DNA from: Planctomycetota bacterium
GTDB taxonomy: Bacteria > Planctomycetota > UBA1135 > GCA-002686595
Length of the DNA stretch: 64,000 nt
NCBI GenBank assembly: GCA_029259635.1
Contig: JAJDEU010000010.1
Location: forward strand, 1 to 64,000
Direction of reading: 5' to 3'
The notes below the pieces were generated by a model. That model had not been told where the DNA came from and made no database searches. It was given only the letters and a program-made list of their open reading frames with translations. Shown one piece after another: positions 16,946 to 26,240 of the stretch. Made by a program: the position numbers and the translations under genes. Position 1 is the stretch's first letter, and each line of letters starts with the position of its first letter.

Positions 16946-19060
16946 ATGAAGAAGTTCCTCGTCGCCGCAACTCTCGTAGCCGCTGGCAGTTTCTGCCTGC
17001 AAGGCGTTTCTATTGGCCATGGCGGAACCTATCGAGGTCCCGGCGATACAGTCCCCCCCGGTGGCGGTGGCGGTGGCGGTGGAGGCGGCGGCCCCCAGGG
17101 CCCCGGAGGTCCGGGCGGACCAGCCGGTCCGGATGGCGGGTCCCCCGGAGGAGCGGGTCCGATTACCGGAGCGCCCTCAACTGGTGGTCCGGGTCAGACG
17201 GCAGGCGGCACAGCGGCCGTCACGGGAGGCGCCATCGAAATGGGACCGGAGCTCACCAAGTGGAGCTTCTGGTGGGAGTTCAATAAGGACCCCTACCTCA
17301 ACTTGAAAGCCAAAATCCATAGCGTCGAAACCAAGACCGGTGATCAAGGTTTCTTCACCGGTGAGGGCAAGAAGACGCGCGCGAAAGATAGCTTCCGCCC
17401 GTCGCAAGCGGTGATCCAAGACAAGGTTGTTCCGGCACTACTCGCCGCCCTCGACCGCGAGACCAACAACGACATCGTCACGGGTTGCATGATCGCCCTC
17501 GCGAAAATCGGCGACAAGAAGTCGGAAAGCGGAGAGTCTCAATTCGAGCAAGTCTTCAAGAAGTTCCTGCCCGACGGGAGTCAGGAAATTTCGGAGACTG
17601 CCGCGCTCTCTCTTGGAATTCTTGCCAACGATGCCTCGGTCGACCTCCTCACCGACCTGCTGTTGGACAATGAATCGGGCCGCGCAGCCGTCGGTAAGAG
17701 CGAGGTGGATTTCCGCCGTCGCGCATTCGCCGCTTACGGCCTCTCCCTCATCGGGAACAAGACCGCCAGCGAAGAGGTTCGCCAGAACATCGTCGGCACG
17801 CTCGCCGAAGTCTTGGATTCTTCAAAGTCCTCCACCCGGGACATCAAAGTTGCCTGCTTGATCGGAATCGGCCTGGTCCCGATCCAAACGCTTGACGCAA
17901 CTCCTGCTGAGGATGGATCGACGCTTCCTCCGAACGCCAGCCGAATGGCTCAGATTGATTACCTCCGTCGCTACTTCAATGACGAGAACAATCACTACCT
18001 GGTCCAGGCTCACGCCCCCTCAGCTCTAGCCCGCCTGATTGACGGCCTTCCTGAGGATCGCAAAGAGTCGGCCAAAGCGATGGTTGCCGCGGACCTTCTG
18101 GTCTGTATTGGCAAACGCACCGCCTCCAAATCCAAGAACGAGATTCAGCAGAGCGCCGTTCTTGCCCTCGGACAGCTCGGCGACTGCGACGAAGACGAAG
18201 TCGACAAGAACATTCGCAAAGCATTGGCCGCTGTCGGAAGCGTTGTCTCCGACCAGCAGGTTCGCTACTTCTCGCGTATTGCTCTCGGCCAGGTCGGTGG
18301 ACGTAGTGGTACCAGTGGCGACCCGGCTTCCGGCCGCAAGGAGATCAGCTCAGCTCTCTCGAAAGGGCTCTCTGCCGGCAACGCCGGAGCTCGTTGGTCG
18401 GGCATCGGGATCGGCGTCATGGGACGGATGATGGCGAAATCACAAGCCAACGCCCTCATGCCCGAAGAGCTGTCGCGTGCGCTGCGAAGTGAACTCGACA
18501 AAGCCAAGAGCCCCGACGATGTCGGCGCCTTCTGTGTCGCCGCCGGTATCCTGAGCGACCTCGAAGCCAAAGACATCCTCCTGGAGAAGCTCGACCGCAT
18601 GAGCCAAGACGAGCCCCGTGGATATGCGGCCGTCGCTCTGGGCTTGATGAACGCTCGTGATGCCATCACCCCGATCAAGGACATCGTCCTCGAATCGAAG
18701 TATCGTCCCGAGCTCCTCAAGCAAGCTGCGATTGCATTGGGCCTTCTGGGTGACAAGGAACTGGTACCCGACCTCATCTCAATGCTTAACGAAGCCAAGA
18801 GCTTGGCGACCCAGGCCTCGATCTCTGCCGCTCTCGGCTTCATCGGTGACCGTCGTTCGATCGACCCGCTGATCGCCATGCTCGAGAATGACTCTCTGAC
18901 CGGTAGCGCTCGCGGCTTCGCCGCAGTTGCCCTCGGGATTGTCGCCGACAAAGAGGCGCTTCCCTGGAACTCCAAGATTGCTGTAGATATCAACTACCGC
19001 GCGTCGACCGTCACTCTCAACAGTGCGGACGCGGGCACGGGAGTCCTCAACATCCTCTAG
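16946..19060 (+). CDS. Secreted collagen-like / HEAT-repeat protein
   Basis: A 704-residue exported protein. The signal peptide MKKFLVAATLVAAGSFCLQG begins at ATG 16946; an in-frame TTG at 16937 is less likely. Residues of about 25-90 are a low-complexity Gly/Pro region with a run of about ten Gly and then collagen-like triplets (GPQGPGGPGGPAGPDG). From about 140 to the end are helical HEAT-type repeats, recognisable by recurring ALGxLGD and AAVALGxxxD patterns such as AAIALGLLGDKELVPDLI. HEAT solenoids bind protein partners; no catalytic motif is seen. It is monocistronic, flanked by terminators on both sides. A scaffold or adhesion role outside the cytoplasm is inference. Confidence 0.85.
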   Translation: MKKFLVAATLVAAGSFCLQGVSIGHGGTYRGPGDTVPPGGGGGGGGGGGPQGPGGPGGPAGPDGGSPGGAGPITGAPSTGGPGQTAGGTAAVTGGAIEMGPELTKWSFWWEFNKDPYLNLKAKIHSVETKTGDQGFFTGEGKKTRAKDSFRPSQAVIQDKVVPALLAALDRETNNDIVTGCMIALAKIGDKKSESGESQFEQVFKKFLPDGSQEISETAALSLGILANDASVDLLTDLLLDNESGRAAVGKSEVDFRRRAFAAYGLSLIGNKTASEEVRQNIVGTLAEVLDSSKSSTRDIKVACLIGIGLVPIQTLDATPAEDGSTLPPNASRMAQIDYLRRYFNDENNHYLVQAHAPSALARLIDGLPEDRKESAKAMVAADLLVCIGKRTASKSKNEIQQSAVLALGQLGDCDEDEVDKNIRKALAAVGSVVSDQQVRYFSRIALGQVGGRSGTSGDPASGRKEISSALSKGLSAGNAGARWSGIGIGVMGRMMAKSQANALMPEELSRALRSELDKAKSPDDVGAFCVAAGILSDLEAKDILLEKLDRMSQDEPRGYAAVALGLMNARDAITPIKDIVLESKYRPELLKQAAIALGLLGDKELVPDLISMLNEAKSLATQASISAALGFIGDRRSIDPLIAMLENDSLTGSARGFAAVALGIVADKEALPWNSKIAVDINYRASTVTLNSADAGTGVLNIL

Positions 19061-19104
19061 GTCGTAACAGAGCTCGCTCGCCCATCGCAGGCGAGCTCAA
19101 CACA

Positions 19105-19144
19105 AACCGCGCGTCCGGCTTCTGCTAGGCGCGCGGTTTTTTTT
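19105..19144 (+). terminator. Strong Rho-independent terminator
   Basis: A 9-bp GC-rich stem, AACCGCGCG (19105-19113) with CGCGCGGTT (19130-19138), is followed by eight consecutive Ts (19137-19144). It sits 45 bases past the HEAT gene stop. Confidence 0.92.
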
Positions 19145-19204
19145 ATTCGGTAGGCCCCACCCGTTTCCCGGGAATCATCCGCCTCGACGATTCTAGCCTG
19201 CCGA

Positions 19205-19750
19205 TCAGGTCGAACCGAGAGCGCTCTTCTCGCCCCTTCTGCTGATGAGTAGCGCGATCAGGCCCGTTGCGAGCAGAGCGACAAGCCCCACCGTCAGTCG
19301 AGCGCGAGACAGCGATTCACGGCCCATAGCTTCGAGCTTCAGCAGCTCTTCCGCCTGAGCTTCGTAGTCCTCCGCCGCGCCCAGCCAGCTCGATCGAGCT
19401 TCGTCATCCAGCTCTGCGTGTTCGACCGAGGCGACGAGACGTTTTGCCCAGTAGAGCGCCCGCTCCCCGTCGCCGAGCCAAAGCTCCGAACTCGCCGATC
19501 TCCAGATGAGCTCGAGCGCGTGCGGGTCATGCGCCAGCCCCGTGTCGGTCTCGATGAGAACCCTCCTAAAATCGCGAGCCTTAAAGAAGACCTGAGAGCG
19601 TTGATTCGCTCGATCTACGGGGTCTTGAGGCAGGCTGGCCGTCCTGAGTTGGTCGATCATTCGTTCGTCCCCAGCCTGGCTCCGACACTCGACTTCGGGC
19701 GCCAGAACACAACAGAGCGTGAGGATCAATGCGTACTTACAGGCCTGCAT
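19205..19750 (-). CDS. Membrane-anchored TPR-like hypothetical protein
   Basis: A 181-residue protein starting at ATG 19750 (MQACKYALILTLCCVLAPEV), which gives a signal peptide; a longer start at 19798 would place extra residues ahead of it. The central region has helix pairs like TPRs (FFKARDFRRVLIETDTGLAHDP, then GDGERALYWAKRLVASV). The C terminus has one transmembrane helix (TVGLVALLATGLIALLI) followed by Arg/Lys. This layout resembles TPR subunits that accompany batA/batB-type membrane systems, but none is nearby. Its start overlaps the upstream membrane aminopropyltransferase-like gene by 14 bases, so the two are probably coupled. Confidence 0.65.
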   Translation of the reverse strand: MQACKYALILTLCCVLAPEVECRSQAGDERMIDQLRTASLPQDPVDRANQRSQVFFKARDFRRVLIETDTGLAHDPHALELIWRSASSELWLGDGERALYWAKRLVASVEHAELDDEARSSWLGAAEDYEAQAEELLKLEAMGRESLSRARLTVGLVALLATGLIALLISRRGEKSALGST

Positions 19751-21371
19751 GAAGAAGCTCTCGGCCCGCTCGAAGCGATTGTAGTTGCAGGCTCTCAATC
19801 GGGTTCTTGTCGTCGGTAAGGATTAGCGAAGCTCCAGGCGAGACGAGCTGGAAGCCGCCGGGGAGCTCACGACTATCCAAAAGTCGCCCAATCGCGAGAC
19901 GCCCTGCCGGGCCAACTTCCCAGGAAGGCTTGCCTGGAATCGGTATGTACGCTTGCCGTCGGGCTAGAAGAGTGAAGTTACGTGCGCTCGGCACGCGTAG
20001 GACGAGCACCTCGCTCTCGAAGGCCGACGCCAAGGTTGCGGCAATCGCCTGAACGACGGGGTCATCAAAGCTGAACCCTCCAACGTTCGCGATTGCCCAG
20101 CCTCCAACTCTCAATCGTTCGTGCACCAGCGTGAAAAACTCGACAGTCGAAAGGTGCGGTGGAATCTCGACCTGGTTCGCGTAGGCATCCAGCACGATCT
20201 GGTCATAGCCCCCGGTTAGTCGATTCAAAGCGAAGCGCGCATCCATTCCGGAATGAATCACGAGTTCGTGCTCGTCTTCGGGGAGTTCGAACCAGGTCCG
20301 TCCCATTTCAATGACGTCCTCGTCGAGTTCCACGCCCGTCGTCTTCATTCGAACCCCTTCGGGCATCGCTCCCGCCAGAACACGGTGCACGGTGCCAGCG
20401 CCAAAACCCAAGACCAAGAGATCCCAATCCGAAGCGCCCGGCGACAACCACAGGGGTAAGACAAAGTCGTCGTAGTAAAATCCCTCTCCCAGCAAGCCGA
20501 GCTCCTCCGACCAAACAGACTGAAAGGAGTCGAAGCCCTCGTTGACTTGAAGATAGCGGTAAGTCGAATCGAAGCGGGTGTCTTCGACAACTCGCACGGT
20601 CTGGTAAACAGACTCGACTTTGGCGAGTTGATGGACGCCCTCTGAGAGTTCGGGCAACTGAAGCTCAGTTTGAAAGCTGGAGGCAAGCAGAACGATCAGC
20701 CCCACGACTCCCATGGCCGTCTTCCGTCGACTACGAACCTTCCAGAGCGCCGTCAGTCCGCACAGGCAGAGCGCGATTCCGACCAGGATAAAGGTTCGCG
20801 ACACACCTAGAGCCGGATGAGAGAGAGCGTAGTAGCTCGTGGCAAAAGCTCCGGCAACGCTCCCCAAAGTGGAGGCCGCGAGGATTCGCCCACCGGCAGT
20901 ACCCGCGTGAATTTCGCCACTTCGACTCAGCTCCTCCACCAATAGCGGTCCAACCATGCCGAGCACGGCAGCCGCGGGCAGGAACAGAACAAGACCTGCA
21001 GCTAAGCTTCCCCAGCTGAGCAGAGGCGCGGCGTCGTGAAGCGCGAGCCCTGACGGCAAAAACATCTCGCAGACCGGCGCAGCTATCGAAGGAGTCCATC
21101 CGGCGAACAGAGCGCCAGCGAACAGAACCATCACTAGCTTGGATCCGGAGTCTCTACTCTCCGAAAATCGGGCACCCGCCAAGTAGCCCACGGCCAATCC
21201 GAGAAGGACGACTTCGAGGACATTGGTCCAAACGACAAGGCTCGTGCCGAACCACGGCGAGAGCAATCGAACGGCTGCCAGCTCGACCGCCATTGTGCTG
21301 CCTCCGGCAAGCACAGCGACAAAGAGAGGCCAACGAGCTACGCGAGCTTTGAGAACTACATCATCCGCCAA
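19737..21371 (-). CDS. Membrane-fused spermidine-synthase-like protein
   Basis: A 544-residue fusion. The first half has about seven to eight membrane helices beginning VAVLAGGSTMAVELAAVRLLSPWFGTS, the typical opening of fused MFS/spermidine-synthase proteins. The second half is a Rossmann methyltransferase-like domain with VLGFGAGTVHRVL and the acidic GVELDEDVIEMG and QIVLDAYAN motifs of aminopropyltransferases. Some relatives make polyamines; many have unknown substrates, so the reaction is not assigned. It starts at TTG 21371 with no better ATG nearby. It lies 49 bases after the hydrolase-like gene and overlaps the TPR gene. Confidence 0.82.
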   Translation of the reverse strand: MADDVVLKARVARWPLFVAVLAGGSTMAVELAAVRLLSPWFGTSLVVWTNVLEVVLLGLAVGYLAGARFSESRDSGSKLVMVLFAGALFAGWTPSIAAPVCEMFLPSGLALHDAAPLLSWGSLAAGLVLFLPAAAVLGMVGPLLVEELSRSGEIHAGTAGGRILAASTLGSVAGAFATSYYALSHPALGVSRTFILVGIALCLCGLTALWKVRSRRKTAMGVVGLIVLLASSFQTELQLPELSEGVHQLAKVESVYQTVRVVEDTRFDSTYRYLQVNEGFDSFQSVWSEELGLLGEGFYYDDFVLPLWLSPGASDWDLLVLGFGAGTVHRVLAGAMPEGVRMKTTGVELDEDVIEMGRTWFELPEDEHELVIHSGMDARFALNRLTGGYDQIVLDAYANQVEIPPHLSTVEFFTLVHERLRVGGWAIANVGGFSFDDPVVQAIAATLASAFESEVLVLRVPSARNFTLLARRQAYIPIPGKPSWEVGPAGRLAIGRLLDSRELPGGFQLVSPGASLILTDDKNPIESLQLQSLRAGRELLHAGL

Positions 21372-21420
21372 GTTTCAATGCCTTGCACGTCCAGGATCAG
21401 CAAGAGACGAGCTCGCGCCC

Positions 21421-22683
21421 TCAACCCTCTTCCGAGGTCACTTCGGGCAGATCAAACGAGTAGGAGTTTACATAGGCACGCGTTCGATCGCCGATCTCGT
21501 AGCACCAGTCGAGGGCAAAGTCCAAACGCCGGGTCATGACAAGCTCATGTCGCACGCCGTTCGCGATGACAACGATTTTCTCATCGAGATTGATCAGGGT
21601 GTCATTGAAATACAGGTTCACTCCTCCGATCCCGGACCCAACCAGAGTGATCGTGTTGGTCTCCCGGTCGATAGTCGCGCGTATCGTCGGCTCTTCAGCG
21701 GGATCGAAGCGGTCGATAGTAACCCAGTAAGCGCCACGGCCGACATCGTCGATCGGTGCAAGCGTGACATCAAGAGGATGTGGATTCCGCCGCGTAGCCT
21801 GGATCCACTCCCAAATATCTGCTTCGGTTGCGTCGGCCTTAATCGTGCAGTTTGCGATCTCGGCTTCTTTGGCGGCTTTCTCGAAAGCCGTGCAATTCGC
21901 GCCACCCCCCGCAAAGAACGTTGAGACGTTGCGAAAGTTGGTCGGAGCTATCTCGTCCATGTCTCCAGCTCGCCCAACAACACCGCTGAATAGGTCCGGA
22001 AAGGTCGCCGCCAGTTTTACAGCGGTGGGCACCGACGCACCGTTGCCGACTACGAAGACTTGATCTCCGTCGATGGCGTATTGCCGCTTCATGCTGCTCA
22101 AGACTTGCATCGCGTTGCCGAGCCCGCCCTGAATTGCGCCCCAAACGCTCTTATCATCGGGCAGCTTGCAGGCCGCGAGAATCACACCGCCAAGCAGATC
22201 TCCCTCCAACCATTTTTTCTTGATGTGGTCCGCCGGAGACTCCCCCGCGTCGGTAAAGCACAACAGCAACGGGAAAGGTCCGTTCGAGGCCTTGTAATTC
22301 TTCGGAGCATGCACCGCATATTCAACTTCGGGCATGTCGAATACGTTCTCCAAGCTCTCGTCGGTCACCCGCCCTTTGGGCACGCTGCCCTTGTACTCAC
22401 GGGAGAAGTAGAGCGCTTCTTCAAGATCCTCAACCATCGACAAAAAGGGGACATCCTTCTTCTTCATCAATTTGGCGATCGCTTTTTCGAGCTTAGCCCG
22501 CGCGTCATTGATTCCCGACTGTTCCGATTTAGCTTCGTAGTAATCCCCGATCAACTTTCCCAGCTTCTGGTGGTCTCGCGACTTGAACACCATTTCGGGC
22601 TGAGGCGGAGCCGCAGCCGTAAGCAGGAGGAGAGCGGATAGCAGAAGGGTCTTGGATCGAAAAAGCTTCACGGATTGGACCAT
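21421..22683 (-). CDS. Exported alpha/beta-hydrolase-like protein, nucleophile apparently missing
   Basis: A 420-residue protein. ATG 22683 gives a signal peptide (KTLLLSALLLLTAAAPPQ). After a helical, Lys-rich region (30-100) comes an esterase/PHB-depolymerase-like fold: EYAVHAPKNY, PLLLCFTDAGES, and the nucleophile-elbow region QVFVVGNGASVPTAVKLAATFPDLFSGVV. Where the family has G-x-S-x-G, this protein reads G-N-G-A-S, so the usual serine position is Gly. It ends with a beta-rich C-terminal domain (about 340-420). It may be catalytically inactive and serve as a binding protein. It is transcribed with the spermidine-synthase-like gene 49 bases downstream. Confidence 0.7.
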   Translation of the reverse strand: MVQSVKLFRSKTLLLSALLLLTAAAPPQPEMVFKSRDHQKLGKLIGDYYEAKSEQSGINDARAKLEKAIAKLMKKKDVPFLSMVEDLEEALYFSREYKGSVPKGRVTDESLENVFDMPEVEYAVHAPKNYKASNGPFPLLLCFTDAGESPADHIKKKWLEGDLLGGVILAACKLPDDKSVWGAIQGGLGNAMQVLSSMKRQYAIDGDQVFVVGNGASVPTAVKLAATFPDLFSGVVGRAGDMDEIAPTNFRNVSTFFAGGGANCTAFEKAAKEAEIANCTIKADATEADIWEWIQATRRNPHPLDVTLAPIDDVGRGAYWVTIDRFDPAEEPTIRATIDRETNTITLVGSGIGGVNLYFNDTLINLDEKIVVIANGVRHELVMTRRLDFALDWCYEIGDRTRAYVNSYSFDLPEVTSEEG

Positions 22684-22800
22684 GGTGGTGTGAACGAAAA
22701 GTCGTTGATGGTGCACGCAGGCGAAGGCCAGCTTCCCAGAATAGGTAGTCTCGCTAGCCTCCTAGGGTACAGAGAGCGGAGATCTTCCGGTAACTGACTT

Positions 22801-23712
22801 TTACTTGGTGTCGGACCTTACAGGCGATTGAGGTAGCGGACGCTGGACTTGGGCAACTCCCCAGCCTCGACGAGCCCAAGCATTCGTTGAATTCTCCGCT
22901 AGTACGGCCCGAAAACCTGCCCTAGCGGAGTGGAACTCCCCATCCGCCAGGTCGAGCCTAGCCAGCATGACGGCGGCATCCATCGAGCCGCGTGCGAGAG
23001 CCGCGCCAAGGTGGGTTCGCGCCTTTTTCACGTTGCCCGAGCCCAGGGAGTTTAGACCTCGCTGGGAGTACAAATCGGCGCTGGCACCCTTTGCGATTTG
23101 TTCATCCAGCACGCGATCGGCTCTTTGGTAGAGCCCCGTTCTCCGCAAGCTCAGCGCCAAGTTGAAGGCGCTCCATTCTTCGGCGACTCGATCGTGCAAA
23201 GGTTGCTGAATCGAGATGGCCTCTTCCAATCGCAAGTCCTCGGCGGCTTCCACGCCGGCGCGGTAAGCACTCGATATCTGCGCCGGACTCCAAGCGCCCG
23301 TCGTCACCTCGAGACAGCGCCGAGCCACCTCGCTCCGAACGCTTCCGGTGGGGAGCGCGTCAAGCGCCATCCAGCTCTCTCGACTGGTCAATCGCCAGTG
23401 TTCATCCGGAGGCAAGATTTGAATCTCGCGTTCGAGCGATCGTCCGGAGTTCTCGCCACGGACAACCTCTCCGATCAGCGCGCCAAGCAAGGCGCTGCGC
23501 AACGAATCGCCACGCCCCGTCGCAAGTTCACGGGCCTTCGTGGGCTCTGGAATAACACCACCTTGCTCCGACTCAACCCGGGCGCGCCAGTCGCCAACCG
23601 CATCCCAAACCGCCGTCCAGTCTTCGGAATCCTGCGAACCCGCAGAGCACGGAACCCATAAGAGCAGAAGCGCTATCAGCCCTCTTGCACCACATCTTTT
23701 CGTTCGCCGCAT
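22801..23712 (-). CDS. Exported TPR protein of unknown function
   Basis: A 303-residue protein. The ATG at 23712 gives MRRTKRCGARGLIALLLLWVPCSAGSQ, a signal peptide; an upstream in-frame start at 23775 would overlap purM. The C-terminal half holds TPR-like helix pairs (AFNLALSLRRTGLYQRADRVLDEQI, LYSQRGLNSLGSGNVKKARTHLGAAL and AVMLARLDLADGEFHSARAGFRAVL). There are no catalytic motifs. It begins eight bases after the purM stop, so the two share a transcript although their functions seem unrelated. Confidence 0.68.
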   Translation of the reverse strand: MRRTKRCGARGLIALLLLWVPCSAGSQDSEDWTAVWDAVGDWRARVESEQGGVIPEPTKARELATGRGDSLRSALLGALIGEVVRGENSGRSLEREIQILPPDEHWRLTSRESWMALDALPTGSVRSEVARRCLEVTTGAWSPAQISSAYRAGVEAAEDLRLEEAISIQQPLHDRVAEEWSAFNLALSLRRTGLYQRADRVLDEQIAKGASADLYSQRGLNSLGSGNVKKARTHLGAALARGSMDAAVMLARLDLADGEFHSARAGFRAVLAENSTNAWARRGWGVAQVQRPLPQSPVRSDTK

Positions 23713-23720
23713 GCGCGCCT

Positions 23721-24776
23721 TCAGGAGAGCCCGCCGTCGTCCCACTTCACCACACCCTTGCCGGCTTGCACCCACCCGATGCGGTGGACCTCTTCTCCAC
23801 GTGCGTTCAAATCGGAGATAACACCTTCAGCATCGCCTTCATCGACGAAGAGGACCATTCCGATCCCCATGTTGAAAGCACGATAGCTCTCTTCATCCGC
23901 GAGCTTGCCACCATCCACCAACATCCTGAATAAGCCGGGCCTCGTCCAACTCTGGCGATCGAACACCGCGTCATAATTCTCGCCGAGGATGCGCGGCACG
24001 TTATCGATCAGTCCCCCGCCCGTGATATGGGCCATGGCCGCGATCTTCTGAGTCTCAAGCAGGGGCCACAGCGCCGAGTAGTAAGACTTGTGCGGAGCGA
24101 GCAACGCCTCGGCGACAGTACGCCCTTCCAACTCCGCTGGCTTGTCCTCCAGACTCAAACCGAGTCGGTCAAACAAGATCATGCGCGCGAGGCTGTAACC
24201 GTTGGTGTGCAGACCGAGTGAGGGCAGACCCAGCAGGACCTGCCCGCTTTTAACGCGGCTGCCGTCGAGGATCCGGTCGCGCTCGACCGCTCCCACGATG
24301 AAGCCGACCAGGTCGAAGTCCCCCTCCGCATAGAGCCCCGGCATCTCAGCCGTTTCGCCACCGAGAAGCGCCAGGCCATTGTCCGTGCAGGCATCCGCGC
24401 AACCCTGAATCAATCCCGACACGACCTTCGGGTCCAGACGCCCGGTCCCGACATAGTCCATGAAGAAGAGCGGTCGAGCGCCCTGCACCAGGATGTCATC
24501 GATGCAGTGCTGAACCAGGTCCCGGCCGACGGTGTCGTAGATCCCGACCTTCTTGGCGACATCCAGCTTGGTCCCGACCCCATCGGCACTCGCGACGAGT
24601 ACGGAGTTCCCGCAGCCCATCTTGGCCGGATCGAACAAGCCACCGAAGAGACCTACATCCGCTAAGACTCCGGCAGTCGCGCTGCGCTTGATCGCCGCCT
24701 TCGAAAGTGCGAGGGCTTCCTCCTGAGCGTCGATGTCGACACCCGCCTGCTTGTAGGTCAACGAATCGCTGGTCAC
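23721..24776 (-). CDS. purM: Phosphoribosylformylglycinamidine cyclo-ligase (AIR synthetase)
   Basis: A 351-residue cytoplasmic enzyme that closes the imidazole ring in purine synthesis, converting FGAM to AIR with ATP. Family signatures include YKQAGVDIDAQ at the N terminus, LVASADGVGTKLDVA, HCIDDILVQGARPLFFMDYV, GLALLGGETAEMPG and HITGGGLIDNVPRIL. Length is normal. The start is GTG at 24776. It is divergent from dxr with about 225 bases between, and purC and purE lie 36 kb away rather than alongside. Confidence 0.95.
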   Translation of the reverse strand: MTSDSLTYKQAGVDIDAQEEALALSKAAIKRSATAGVLADVGLFGGLFDPAKMGCGNSVLVASADGVGTKLDVAKKVGIYDTVGRDLVQHCIDDILVQGARPLFFMDYVGTGRLDPKVVSGLIQGCADACTDNGLALLGGETAEMPGLYAEGDFDLVGFIVGAVERDRILDGSRVKSGQVLLGLPSLGLHTNGYSLARMILFDRLGLSLEDKPAELEGRTVAEALLAPHKSYYSALWPLLETQKIAAMAHITGGGLIDNVPRILGENYDAVFDRQSWTRPGLFRMLVDGGKLADEESYRAFNMGIGMVLFVDEGDAEGVISDLNARGEEVHRIGWVQAGKGVVKWDDGGLS

Positions 24777-25000
24777 GGCCTGGGTCCTTCTTGTTGCGAA
24801 TCCGCCCGTTCAGGGGTTTTTCCCGAAAAGCGCGAAACCGCCGGTGCGCGGCCAGCGAACCCAATCGGTGCGCTTTGCCCAGACGCGACTGTTGTCACGT
24901 GATCCGGGGGGCCTTTATGTCCTACACTACGGAACCCGGGTCAGCATCGCAATCGCCCCAAGGCGGCAGTGCTCTGCGTGCTCTTCACCGGGAGCGTTCC

Positions 25001-26176
25001 ATGAAAAAACTCATCTCCCTGGGCAGCACCGGCTCGATTGGAACGCAGACGCTCGACCTCGTGAGGGCTGCCCCCGATCTCTATCAACTGGTCGGCTTGT
25101 GCGCACACAGCGACTGGAAAGCGCTCGCCGATCAGGTCAAAGAGTTCCGGCCAGCCGTCGTGGGCATGGCCGATGAGGAAGCCGCCGACCGCCTTCGCGA
25201 AGTTCTCCCGAAAGAGGTCGCCCTCCTGTGCGGAATCGACGCTGCGGAAGAGCTCGCCGAACAAGCCGACTATGACCTATGTGTTCACGGCGTCGTTGGA
25301 GCGGCCGGAGTCAAACCCTCCGAGCGAGTCCTTCGGAGGGGAAAGACGCTGGCCTTGGCCAACAAGGAATCGCTCGTCGTCGCCGGCGCCTACTTGATGG
25401 AACTCTCGCGCTCGAACGACGCACCCATTCTTCCTGTGGATAGCGAACACGCCGCCATCTATCAGTGCCTCCAAGGGGAAGATCGAAAATCGGTTCGAAA
25501 GATTCTACTGACCGCGAGCGGTGGAGCCCTGCGCGACCGTCCCCTTGACGAGCTCAAGAGCGTGCAGCCGAAGGATGCTCTCCGGCACCCCACCTGGACC
25601 ATGGGCCAGCGCATCACCATCGACTCCGCCACCTTGATGAATAAGGCGCTTGAAATCATCGAAGCGCACCACCTGTACGACCTAACCGCCGACCAAGTCG
25701 AAGTGGTCATTCATCGCCAGTCCGTCGTTCACTCCATGGTCGAGTTTCACGACGGATCGGTCATTGCCCAAATGAGTCCACCGGACATGCGCGGACCGAT
25801 TCAATTCGCCCTCAACCATCCACACCGCGTCGAGAACCCTTCGTTCCGCGGTTTCGACCTTGAGCTTTACCGCGAGTTGACCTTCTCGGCCCCTGACCTC
25901 GAGCGCTATCCCGCCCTAGAATTGGGATATCGCTGCATCCGCCAGGGCGGCGACTCCGGCGCCGTTCTCAACGCCTCCGACGAAGTTGCAGTAGCAGCAT
26001 TTCTCGCACAAGAAATTGGCTTTCAAGACATCGCCCGAATCAACCGAAGCGTATTGGACAGTCCGCGCTCGCCGGTTCCCGCTCAGGCCTCTTCCACCGC
26101 CCTGCTCAGCTCGGATGCGGACGCTCGAGTTCAAGCCCGCCGGACCATCGACGCTTTGATCGGTGTCCCCAAGTAA
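25001..26176 (+). CDS. dxr: 1-deoxy-D-xylulose 5-phosphate reductoisomerase
   Basis: A 391-residue NADPH-dependent enzyme, the second step of the non-mevalonate isoprenoid pathway. The N-terminal motif LGSTGSIGTQTLDLV binds NADPH. ALANKESLVVAG, LPVDSEHAAIYQCL, LTASGGALRD and MGQRITIDSATLMNKALEIIEA carry the metal and substrate residues. The frame is open upstream to 24707, but ATG 25001 fits the family N terminus and has GGGAG a few bases before it. It lies just ahead of the M50 protease gene, a common bacterial order (dxr-rseP). Confidence 0.95.
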   Translation: MKKLISLGSTGSIGTQTLDLVRAAPDLYQLVGLCAHSDWKALADQVKEFRPAVVGMADEEAADRLREVLPKEVALLCGIDAAEELAEQADYDLCVHGVVGAAGVKPSERVLRRGKTLALANKESLVVAGAYLMELSRSNDAPILPVDSEHAAIYQCLQGEDRKSVRKILLTASGGALRDRPLDELKSVQPKDALRHPTWTMGQRITIDSATLMNKALEIIEAHHLYDLTADQVEVVIHRQSVVHSMVEFHDGSVIAQMSPPDMRGPIQFALNHPHRVENPSFRGFDLELYRELTFSAPDLERYPALELGYRCIRQGGDSGAVLNASDEVAVAAFLAQEIGFQDIARINRSVLDSPRSPVPAQASSTALLSSDADARVQARRTIDALIGVPK

Positions 26177-26240
26177 TCCTCAGATCGCTCCGCGCATTCC
26201 CCCCTCTTCCCCTCTGGTCAGTTAAGACTCTCCCGTATCG

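Noticed and set aside
24892..24928. TTGTCA and TACACT/TTTATG hexamers before dxr
   Set aside because: Spacing is 25 for TACACT, and the closer hexamers match -10 poorly; not enough to call a promoter.
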